Source: an uncultured Lachnospiraceae bacterium
Lineage (GTDB): Bacteria > Bacillota > Clostridia > Lachnospirales > Lachnospiraceae
DNA: 64,000 nucleotides
Reading direction: 5' to 3'
NCBI GenBank assembly: GCA_946558695.1
Contig: CAMNTQ010000009.1
Location: forward strand, 1 to 64,000
Shown here: positions 1-8,327 of the stretch, one piece after another
Layout: the number at the start of each line of letters is the position of its first letter
Numbering within the stretch: position 1 is the first letter of the stretch
Notes under the pieces: generated by a model
Databases searched by the model: none
What the model was told of the DNA's origin: nothing
The model's input: only the letters and a program-made list of their open reading frames with translations
Translations under genes and position numbers: made by a program

Positions 1-171
1 AGATTATACATGAGAGCTGCTTGATTTTCAAGTGGCTCTTTATATTATTTATCAGCTACTTAATTTTATCCTTATCTGGTTTCATTCTTATGACAAAGAT
101 AGTAAAAATTGTATGGAGATTCTGACAGTGTGATGTTATGATAAAAGAAAGAGAAAAAGGAGGCTTGTATT

Positions 172-873
172 ATGGGAACACCGCACAATGCAGCAGAAAA
201 AGGTCAGATCGCGAAGACAGTTTTAATGCCGGGGGATCCGCTTAGGGCAAAGTATATTGCAGAAACATATTTAGAGAAGCCGGTCTGTTTTAACACAGTC
301 CGGAATATGCTTGGATTTACGGGAACTTATCATGGAAAAGAGGTTTCGGTCATGGGAAGCGGTATGGGGATGCCGTCGATCGGTATCTATAGTTATGAGC
401 TGTATCATTTTTATGACGTGGAAAATATTATCCGTATCGGTTCGGCCGGAGCTATGCAGGATGATGTAAATGTGATGGATCTCGTCATTGCTATGGGAGC
501 GTGTACGAATTCCGGTTATGGGAAGCAGTACCAGATTCCGGGCGCGTTCGCGCCGATCGCTGACTACGGGCTTTTAGAAAGAGCGGTCAGGGCAGCAAGA
601 GACAAGGGCGCGAATGTGAAGGTCGGAAACGTACTGTCCTCAGATGTGTTCTATCATGACAGGGAGGATTTTAATGACCGGTTTAGACGTATGGGGGTAT
701 TAGCTGTTGAGATGGAAGCGGCAGCTCTTTACATGAACGCGGCGAGGGCAGGAAAGAAGGCGCTGTGTATCCTTACTATTTCTGACCATCTGTACAAGGA
801 AGCAGCTCTTAGCGCAAAGGAGCGGGAGACAGGATTTCATCAGATGATGGAGACTGCGCTTGAGATCGTGTAA
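172..873 (+). CDS. deoD: purine-nucleoside phosphorylase
   Basis: 233 aa; MGTPHNAAEKGQIAKTVLMPGDPLRAKYIAETYL and GSAGAMQDDVNVMDLVIAMGA are typical DeoD motifs. Confidence 0.95.
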   Translation: MGTPHNAAEKGQIAKTVLMPGDPLRAKYIAETYLEKPVCFNTVRNMLGFTGTYHGKEVSVMGSGMGMPSIGIYSYELYHFYDVENIIRIGSAGAMQDDVNVMDLVIAMGACTNSGYGKQYQIPGAFAPIADYGLLERAVRAARDKGANVKVGNVLSSDVFYHDREDFNDRFRRMGVLAVEMEAAALYMNAARAGKKALCILTISDHLYKEAALSAKERETGFHQMMETALEIV

Positions 874-939
874 CAGGTCATTGAGAGGGACTTCAGCATT
901 TACTTTGCGCTGCGGCGTACATAAGGAGAGGTGGTTTCC

Positions 940-1647
940 GTGAAAAAAATCAGGGTCAGTAATGAGCTGATCTATGTACTGGCAGTGATAGTGCTATCAT
1001 TTGCGACAGCTATGCTGGCAGCAGCTGATCTTGGGATGTCTATGGTGGTAGCTCCGGCTTATATCGTCAGTCTCAAGGTCAAAGCTTTGACTTTCGGACA
1101 GGCAGAATATATTGTACAGGGGATGCTGTTCATACTTTTTTGTGTCCTGATGAAGAAGGTGAGGAGATTGTATTTCTTTTCTTTTGTGTCGGGGTTTATT
1201 TACGGCGTGGTTCTTGACTTTTGGCGGATGGTGATCCCGCATTTTGATCCGGAGCGGTTTGTGCCGGGTTCTCTGCCGCTTTCTATCCGTATTGTATACT
1301 TCATTGTGGGATTTTTGCTGAATTCGCTGGGTGTTGCGCTTTATTTTAAGACATATTTTTATCCGCAGGTGTACGAGTTTTTTGTAAAGGGGATCAGCAG
1401 ACAGTTTAAGATCGCGCTGCCTGAGTTTAAGATCAGGTTTGATATGACCTGTCTTGTGATTGCCATAGTATTGTCTTTTTCATTATTTTACGGACTTGTG
1501 GGAATCGGTGTGGGGACGGTGGTGCTGGCTTTGGGCAATGGAGCGCTGATTGGGTTTTACGGACGATGGATGGATAGGCATCTGGATACATGGGACAGAT
1601 GGGAAAGGTTGTCAGAAAGGTTTGAAAATGGATTTTCTTTAAAGTAA
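940..1647 (+). CDS. YczE/YitT-like multi-pass membrane protein (DUF6198-like)
   Basis: hydrophobic multi-TM ORF; GTG start at 940 has better RBS spacing (AAGGAG at 923) than the 931 start in the track. Confidence 0.7.
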   Translation: MKKIRVSNELIYVLAVIVLSFATAMLAAADLGMSMVVAPAYIVSLKVKALTFGQAEYIVQGMLFILFCVLMKKVRRLYFFSFVSGFIYGVVLDFWRMVIPHFDPERFVPGSLPLSIRIVYFIVGFLLNSLGVALYFKTYFYPQVYEFFVKGISRQFKIALPEFKIRFDMTCLVIAIVLSFSLFYGLVGIGVGTVVLALGNGALIGFYGRWMDRHLDTWDRWERLSERFENGFSLK

Positions 1648-1694
1648 GATATTGATTGAAGATGTTTTGTGATCATAGGGACAGGAGGGAAATC

Positions 1695-2099
1695 ATGATA
1701 CGAGAAATGGTAAAAGAGGCGTTTGGAGCACTTAAGTATTCTTACTCTCCCTACTCTCATTTTAAGGTGGCGGCGGCGCTGCTTACAAAGAGCGGGAAGA
1801 TCTATACCGGATGCAATATTGAGAACGCTGCGTACTCGCCTTCAAATTGCGCGGAGCGGACGGCGGTTTTCAAGGCGGTGAGCGAAGGAGAGAGATTTTT
1901 TCAGTCCATCTGCATTGTTAATGAGGATGCGAAAGGTAATCACGATTACTGCCCGCCCTGCGGGGTGTGCAGGCAGACGCTGATGGAGTTTGTCAATCCG
2001 AAGAAGTTTCAGGTGATTCTGGCAAAGAGTGAAAATGAGTATAAAATATATACCCTTAACGATCTCTTGCCGCTTGGGTTTGGGCCGGAGAATCTTTAA
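1695..2099 (+). CDS. cdd: cytidine deaminase
   Basis: TGCNIENAAYSPSNCAERTAVFKAVSEG and PCGVCRQTLMEF zinc-site motifs; internal ATG at 1695 with GGAGGG RBS. Confidence 0.95.
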   Translation: MIREMVKEAFGALKYSYSPYSHFKVAAALLTKSGKIYTGCNIENAAYSPSNCAERTAVFKAVSEGERFFQSICIVNEDAKGNHDYCPPCGVCRQTLMEFVNPKKFQVILAKSENEYKIYTLNDLLPLGFGPENL

Positions 2100-2107
2100 A
2101 AGAGATC

Positions 2108-2152
2108 AGAGGCAAAGTTTTATTGGATCAGAATAAAACTTTGCCTCTTTTT
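2108..2152 (+). terminator. Rho-independent terminator after cdd
   Basis: perfect 17-bp stem AGAGGCAAAGTTTTATT / AATAAAACTTTGCCTCT followed by T-run. Confidence 0.9.
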
Positions 2153-2166
2153 TACTGTTATATTGG

Positions 2167-2193
2167 TTTCGCAGATTCTCCTAATCTGCGAAA
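2167..2193. repeat. left recombination-site-like inverted repeat
   Basis: tttcgcagatt-ctcct-aatctgcgaaa: 11-bp perfect dyad around a 5-nt spacer; its reverse complement matches 3577-3603 at 24/27. Confidence 0.8.
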
Positions 2194-2425
2194 TTGAAAC
2201 AGATAGTTTATTAATACATATTTATATCGACATTACTCTATCACATCTTAATCTAAATAACAATGCTTTTTTCGAAATTAATTACATGCCAAATTATTCA
2301 AGTATTCAGAAAAAGACTGATATAATGATGAAAAAATGCTATTTTTATTGCAAAGAGTAACCCTGAAAATATTTTATGGTCAATTTCTGGGTCAAAATCA
2401 CACAAACAAAAGATGGAGGATTATT

Positions 2426-3569
2426 ATGGCGAGACATGGAGAAAACATAAGGAAAAGAAAAGACGGACGTTGGGAGGGGCGCTTTATGGTATACAGCGAA
2501 GCAAGAGAAAAAAAGATATACCGTTCTGTTTACGCCCAGACATATGATGAGGTACGAAAAAAACTGGACGTACAAAAAAATCTTTTGACAAATGCTGCTT
2601 TAGGAACAGAAAGCAGCATTCATTTATATAATGTTAAGTTATCTGATACGGCAGAGGAGTGGCTTGAGGACATAAATAACAGCCGGAAAGCTTCAACTTA
2701 TATAAAGTACAGCGCGATTTATTATAACCATATTAAAAAATATTTTGAGAATGCCACACTTGCAGAGATAACAGATATGTTTGGAGAGAAAAAGAACTTT
2801 GACCACTTATCTGACAGTGTCTGTAAGAGTATTTATTGTGTGCTGAATCAGATTTTAAAGTTTGCGGCGCGAAAATATTCTGTTACAATGCCTGTCCTAA
2901 AAAAAAACCACTTCTGCTGTACGAAATAAAGCTGTAAAGACCTTTACCCTGAATGAGCAGAAAAAGCTGATGTTGATACTTTTTAAAGAGATGGATCTTT
3001 TTAAAAAGGCAGTTTTGCTTTGCCTTCTTACAGGGCTCAGGCTTGGAGAAATCTGCGCTTTGAAATGGTCTGATATTGATCCGGAAAACAAGATTCTTAC
3101 AGTCAACAGCACTGTACAGCGTCTCTATACTAAAGGATATAAGACGACGACAGTTTTAACAGAGACAGTGCCAAAAAGTGAATGTTCCAGACGGGAAATC
3201 CCTATGTCTGACACAGTGTTAGAAATTTTCGCGACTTTTACAAACAATACGAAATATGTATTTGGCGGGGATAAGCCATTAGAACCGAGAACCTTGCAGT
3301 ACCAGTTCAAAAAGATATTGAAAGATGCGGAACTTCCTGACAAAAATTTTCATATTCTCAGGCATACTTTTTCTACTAATTGTATTGAAAAAGGTATTGA
3401 TGTAAAAAGCCTCAGTGAGATGCTGGGGCATTCCGATGTGCAGATCACCTTGAACCGTTATGTACATCCTTCCATGGATACCAAACGTCAATATATGAAT
3501 GAAGTTTCTAAGTTTTATGGTCAGATTTGTGGTCAGACCGAAAAAAAACTTCCTGTTTCTCAACAATAA
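2426..3569 (+). pseudogene. phage-type tyrosine recombinase/integrase, split by +1 frameshift at an A9 tract
   Basis: ORFs 2336..2929 and 2970..3569 join in frame if one A is lost at 2899-2907; N-terminal MARHGENIRKRKDGRWEGRF, catalytic-region motifs TGLRLGEICALKW, HILRHTFSTN, GHSDVQITLNRYVH; RBS GGAGGA before ATG 2426. Confidence 0.85.
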
Positions 3570-3576
3570 AACCCAT

Positions 3577-3603
3577 TTTCTCAGATTAGGAGAATCCACG
3601 AAA
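3577..3603. repeat. right recombination-site-like inverted repeat
   Basis: tttctcagatt-aggag-aatccacgaaa; same arms as the left site, spacer is the reverse complement (aggag vs ctcct). Confidence 0.8.
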
Positions 3604-3691
3604 TCTTCAATGACAACTTATATGGAAAATATATATGTGCTTGAGGATTATACCGCGTGAAAAGTATAGATATCAGGGGACTGACAGATGG

Positions 3692-5029
3692 ATGAAAAAT
3701 GTGGTGAAAATGAAGAAACCATCAGAAGCAGTATGTAAGATCGTATGCCAGCACAGCAAAGGCACTATCCGGACAGAAGATATGGAAAAGCTCCGGGAGA
3801 TTGCCCTTGACTGCAGGAAAGTCAAAAATTATGTATATGACCGCTTCGGCGGGATCGGGAGTCTTTCAAAGCTCTATCCGGGATATACTATCCAGAATGA
3901 AATGACGGCCTCAGGTCTTCGGGGTGAACTTGACCTGCCGTCCGTATATTTTTATCTGGCGGTGTTTGATGCCCTCGGGGATATCAAGAGCCAGTGGACG
4001 CGCACGAAATCAAAGGTGTTGGGTCTGGTCGGGGAAAACAAGAACCTGACGGCAGACGAGAAGCATTATCTGAGGTATCTGCTGAAAGTGAACAATGCGT
4101 TTGCCGCAGTGCTGGAAGGTGAGCCTGTGGAACTGGAAAGCGGGCTGCAAAAGACATATGACGAGGTATCAGAGGGTGTTGATACAGGGAAACTGCACCG
4201 CTATCTGCGCAGGCAGGTAAGAAAATACCACATAAAGCCTCATACAGACAGGGCGGAAGGGTTTTCATCTTCAGGGAAGGCTTACCGCTATGGGGACCAC
4301 GGGATCTATCTGGCGGCAAAAGAAAGGCGCAAGCGCATATTTGTTGAACTGACGGACGGGAACCGGTATGGGAGCCAGATCTATATTAAGCTGTACCCTG
4401 AGGAGGGGAAGGCAGATATCCATGTTCCGGTGAAAGTGTCGGTTCGTTCCCATAGTGACTATGTGAATGAGATCGGTCTGGCGCCGGGGATGTACAGTAT
4501 GCTGACGACAGATAAAAGGCGCCGGTACGGAGAAAGGCTTGGGGAGTATCAGACCGGGTATTCGGACTGGGTAAGGGAACAGACCGCAGGCTATCAGCGC
4601 GGCCGGAAGGACAATCCGGGGAGAAAGAAGTACGAGGCGAAAAAGAGAAGGTACAAAGAGCAGATACACAGCTATATCAACTGTGAATTAAACCGCCTGT
4701 TAAGGACAGAGAAACCGCAGACCATCTATATCGCGAAGCTTCCAAGACCGCAGGCGGCGGGGAGGAGCCGGAGGATCAACGGCTATGTATCCATGTGGCA
4801 GAGGGGCTACATCCGGAAGCGGCTGGAGCAAAAATGCAAGGAGCAGTCGGTAGAGCTTGTAGAGGTCCTTGGGAAAGGGATAAGCAGCGAGTGCAGCATG
4901 TGCGGCAGGGAAGGGAGCAGGAGAGAGGGAATGTTTACCTGCGGTTACTGCGGCTATTATGGGGATGAGAAAGAAAATAGCGCAAAGAACGCGCTGAAAC
5001 GCGGACTTGCCGGTCAGATCGTCCATTGA
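3692..5029 (+). CDS. TnpB-family protein, predicted nuclease-dead (TldR-like)
   Basis: TnpB architecture with C-terminal CSMCG...CGYCG zinc finger; catalytic RuvC positions read GLAPG (D->A, codon 4481), IYIAKLP (E->K, codon 4736), GDEKENSAKN (D->K, codon 4970); ATG 3692 preferred over 3635. Confidence 0.85.
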   Translation: MKNVVKMKKPSEAVCKIVCQHSKGTIRTEDMEKLREIALDCRKVKNYVYDRFGGIGSLSKLYPGYTIQNEMTASGLRGELDLPSVYFYLAVFDALGDIKSQWTRTKSKVLGLVGENKNLTADEKHYLRYLLKVNNAFAAVLEGEPVELESGLQKTYDEVSEGVDTGKLHRYLRRQVRKYHIKPHTDRAEGFSSSGKAYRYGDHGIYLAAKERRKRIFVELTDGNRYGSQIYIKLYPEEGKADIHVPVKVSVRSHSDYVNEIGLAPGMYSMLTTDKRRRYGERLGEYQTGYSDWVREQTAGYQRGRKDNPGRKKYEAKKRRYKEQIHSYINCELNRLLRTEKPQTIYIAKLPRPQAAGRSRRINGYVSMWQRGYIRKRLEQKCKEQSVELVEVLGKGISSECSMCGREGSRREGMFTCGYCGYYGDEKENSAKNALKRGLAGQIVH

Positions 5030-5340
5030 GGCATAGATGTCTGGCTAAGCGGCAGAAAAGATAAAAAAGGGATCATAAGAACAGCGGTCCAGATAAATAA
5101 CGGCGAGAGCCGGGATTTTACCGGAAGGACTGGGCGGCGGGTTCATGATATAAAAAGGGGTGAAGACCCTGCTGTCAGGAACAGCCTGCCAGTACGGCCT
5201 TAGAAGGCGGGAAGTATTTCCGCGGATTGGGTAGGCCAGGACCCTGTGAACACAAAGGAAGTGATGTAGCGGGGAGCGAAGCGGGAAGTATTTTCGCATC
5301 ATCTAAGGCGCACAGCCAATAAGATGACCAATATACCTTA
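5030..5340 (+). ncRNA. candidate guide (omega/reRNA-like) RNA region 3' of the dead TnpB
   Basis: about 350-nt ORF-free gap directly 3' of a tnpB-family gene; hairpin gctgt-cagga-acagc (5171-5185) and two copies of gcgggaagtattt[c/t]cgc (5207-5223, 5281-5297), each able to form a stem with a GGAAGTATTT-type loop. Confidence 0.45.
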
Positions 5341-5377
5341 TTATTAAATAAATAAAAGCAACGCAGAGGAATAGGAC

Positions 5378-6733
5378 ATGAGAAGAGCGCAGAAAAGACA
5401 GGCCGAAGATTTCCTGAAGGTGCTAGAGGAAGCACATGAAGAGATCCGGGCCGCAATAGAAAACAGGAATTATCCTGGGGCTTTGGGACTTCTTGAGGAC
5501 TGCCAGCAGGGAGCGATCACTCTGGGGGAGATGATAGAGGCAGCGGAGGGGGAAGGGTGCGCGGTCATTTTACTTTTGGAGAAATACTGTGAATTGGTGT
5601 ACCAGTGCCATGAAAAGATCATGCAGGGGGAAACCGGGAATGGGAATAAAGTGTATAAGCTTTTGCGTTCATATCTTAGAAAGATTGAGAGCAGTATAAA
5701 AAATGACATAAAAGAGAGGACGGAGGCTGTCTTTCTCCCGTACAAGGCATCTATGTGGGACAGTCTGGAAAGTGTGTGGAAAGCGGCGGATGAGGACCCG
5801 GACTGCGACGCTTATGTGATCCCGATTCCGTATTATGACAGGAAGTCAGACGGGAGCTTTGGGAAAATGCATTATGAGGGAGACCAGTATCCGGAGTATG
5901 TGCCGGTTACGTGGTACAGGGATTATGATATTGAGGGTAGAAAGCCGGATATGATATTCATACATAATCCATATGATAATACAAACTTTGTGACAAGTGT
6001 GCATCCGGACTTTTATTCAGAGAGATTAAAGCAGTTAACGGAGAAACTCATATATATTCCTTATTTTATATTGAAAGAAGTTGATCCGGAAGATAAAGCG
6101 GCTGTTGACAGAACGGCTCAATTTTGCGTATGCCCTGGTGTATTTAATGCGGATAAGGTGATAGTGCAATCAGAAGATATGCGCCAGGTATACATTAGAG
6201 TGCTGGCAGAGTATACAAAAGAATGCGGATATACGAGGAAAGAATGGGAAGAGAGGATACTGGGACTTGGTTCTCCGAAAGTTGACAAAATATCAAATAT
6301 AAAAAAAGAAGATTTAAAGCTGCCCAAGGAATGGCATAAGATAATAAAAAAACCGGACGGAAACCGTAAGAAGGTCGTATTTTATAATACGAGCGTGGGA
6401 GCGCTGCTTAAGTATGATGAAAAGATGCTGAAAAAGATAAAATCAGTCTTTAAAAAATTTGAAAAAAGTAAAGACGAAGTGGCGCTGCTGTGGCGGCCCC
6501 ATCCACTTATGAAAGCAACGATAAAAAGCATGAGGCCGCAGCTTTGGGCAGAGTATGAAAGAATCGTAGAAGAGTATAAAGAGGCAGGGTGGGGGATCTA
6601 TGACGACTCGGCGGATATGGACCGGGCGGTTGTTGTGAGTGATATGTATTATGGAGATAAGAGCAGTATCGTACAGCTATATCATTATATTGGGAAACCG
6701 GTCATGATACAATCTGATTTTACCGGGATCTAG
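5378..6733 (+). CDS. CDP-glycerol glycerophosphotransferase-like glycan protein with N-terminal helical extension
   Basis: ALLWRPHPLMKATIKSMRP, VVVSDMYYGDKSSIVQLYHYIGKPVMI resemble the TagF/TagB-type C-terminal domain. Confidence 0.65.
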   Translation: MRRAQKRQAEDFLKVLEEAHEEIRAAIENRNYPGALGLLEDCQQGAITLGEMIEAAEGEGCAVILLLEKYCELVYQCHEKIMQGETGNGNKVYKLLRSYLRKIESSIKNDIKERTEAVFLPYKASMWDSLESVWKAADEDPDCDAYVIPIPYYDRKSDGSFGKMHYEGDQYPEYVPVTWYRDYDIEGRKPDMIFIHNPYDNTNFVTSVHPDFYSERLKQLTEKLIYIPYFILKEVDPEDKAAVDRTAQFCVCPGVFNADKVIVQSEDMRQVYIRVLAEYTKECGYTRKEWEERILGLGSPKVDKISNIKKEDLKLPKEWHKIIKKPDGNRKKVVFYNTSVGALLKYDEKMLKKIKSVFKKFEKSKDEVALLWRPHPLMKATIKSMRPQLWAEYERIVEEYKEAGWGIYDDSADMDRAVVVSDMYYGDKSSIVQLYHYIGKPVMIQSDFTGI

Positions 6734-6767
6734 ATGGATGATAAGCTGTCTGTTTTGGAGGAAAGAG

Positions 6768-8327
6768 ATGGAATATATTGCTTTTGAAAAAAAGGTTCGT
6801 ATCGTATTTGTATTTCAGGTAGCTTCATTTTGGACATCATGGGAAAAATTGTATCAATCTTGCTTAGAAGATGAGAGATTTGAAGTGAAATTGATGTGGA
6901 TTGATGATATATCAGGCGATGTTGCTCAAATGGCGTCAGGAGAAGAATTTCTGATAAAAAGAAATATTGAGTATGATGTTTTTGACTATGAGAAAATTAT
7001 GCGGTTTCAGCCGCATTATATGGTATATCAGACTCCGTATGATAAGGGACACAGGCCAATCAGTACGTGGTCGTCCAGATTCAGAAGGAGTGGAATACGT
7101 ATTATATACATACCGTATGGGATTGAGATATCGGATACCAGAGAGTCCAGATATAAGCATTTTGCGCTTCCTGTTGTGATAAATGCATTTCGGATTTACG
7201 TGATCTCCCAGGAAATGAAAAAAGAATATGAAAAATACTGTATTAATTCTAAGGCAGTGCTTGATATGGGGCTGCCGCGGTTTGATGTGTTAAAGGATAA
7301 AGAGAAATTTGCGTTGGGCGAGACATTGATCAACCGGATCAATAATCGGAAGGTAATCTTGTGGAAAACACATTTTCCTAAAATATTTATAGAAAATGAG
7401 ATAAAAAAACAGGCGACCCCGAAACTGGAGGAATATATAAAGTTTGTTGACTTTATCAGAGAAACTCCGGATTTGTTCTTTATCTTTATGCCTCATCCGA
7501 AGTTCGTTGATGAAACGATAGACGAGAGTCTGAGAATGTTGGCTAAGACTCTTATCGAAAAGCTTGAAAAATTGGAAAATGTCTATATTGATACAAAAGA
7601 TGATTACAGATATTCTCTTATGAATTCAGATGCCATCATTGTGGACAGAAGTGCGGTGATGGTAGAGGCAGGAGCAGTCGGCGTACCTGTGCTGTATATG
7701 TATAATTCGGATTACAGTGAGCCAATGACCCCTCCGATCCAGAAACTGCTGGATAGTTATTATCAGGGAGAAACAGCCGAAGAAATGAAAAAGTTCTGCA
7801 TTGCCTGCTTATCTGATTTAGATGAAAGAAAAGAAGAAAGGGAAAAGGGATTTGCGGAGTGTGTCCCATATTTTGATGGGAAGTGTGCGCAGCGTATTAA
7901 AGAGGAGCTCTGGGAAGAGGTAAAGAAAGAGCATAAAAATGAAATTGTAGAAAGATTTACAGAGAATGCGGAGATATTTATGTTTGGAACCGGAGGTATA
8001 TCCCGGTATTGTATGGATATATATTATGAGACCAAAGAGAAAAGCAATTTAAATGTCCATGTTAAAGGCTTTATTGATAATGATAAAAAGAAGCAGAAAG
8101 AATACCGTTATGGGAAACCAATCATTGCTCCGGATGAGATCAACCAAAAGCAATTTGATTATATTGTAATTGGGTCAAATGAATATGTCACGGAAATTTA
8201 TACGCAATTAACAAAAGATCTGGGAGTTCCAAAAGAAAAGATTCTTTCTTTTGATCAGTTTCTGACATTGACGGCATTTCCAGAACATTTGAGAAATAAA
8301 TACCAATACAAGGAGATAAGATCATGA
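6768..8327 (+). CDS. CDP-glycerol glycerophosphotransferase-family protein with C-terminal nucleotide-binding-like domain
   Basis: FIFMPHPKF, SLMNSDAIIVDRSAVMVEAGAVGVPVLYMYN; C-terminal MFGTGGISRYCMDIYY...GFIDND; ATG 6768 with GGAGGAAAG RBS. Confidence 0.8.
   Translation: MEYIAFEKKVRIVFVFQVASFWTSWEKLYQSCLEDERFEVKLMWIDDISGDVAQMASGEEFLIKRNIEYDVFDYEKIMRFQPHYMVYQTPYDKGHRPISTWSSRFRRSGIRIIYIPYGIEISDTRESRYKHFALPVVINAFRIYVISQEMKKEYEKYCINSKAVLDMGLPRFDVLKDKEKFALGETLINRINNRKVILWKTHFPKIFIENEIKKQATPKLEEYIKFVDFIRETPDLFFIFMPHPKFVDETIDESLRMLAKTLIEKLEKLENVYIDTKDDYRYSLMNSDAIIVDRSAVMVEAGAVGVPVLYMYNSDYSEPMTPPIQKLLDSYYQGETAEEMKKFCIACLSDLDERKEEREKGFAECVPYFDGKCAQRIKEELWEEVKKEHKNEIVERFTENAEIFMFGTGGISRYCMDIYYETKEKSNLNVHVKGFIDNDKKKQKEYRYGKPIIAPDEINQKQFDYIVIGSNEYVTEIYTQLTKDLGVPKEKILSFDQFLTLTAFPEHLRNKYQYKEIRS

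Noticed and set aside
2970-3569. Independent 199-aa integrase gene
   Set aside because: It is the C-terminal half of the recombinase displaced by the A9 frameshift.
2167-3603. attL/attR of an integrated element
   Set aside because: The two site copies are in inverted, not direct, orientation as judged by their asymmetric 5-nt core, and only the recombinase lies between them.
3692-5029. Ordinary active IS605/IS607 transposon-encoded TnpB
   Set aside because: All three RuvC acidic positions appear substituted while the ORF is intact, and no TnpA, serine recombinase or transposon ends were recognised nearby.
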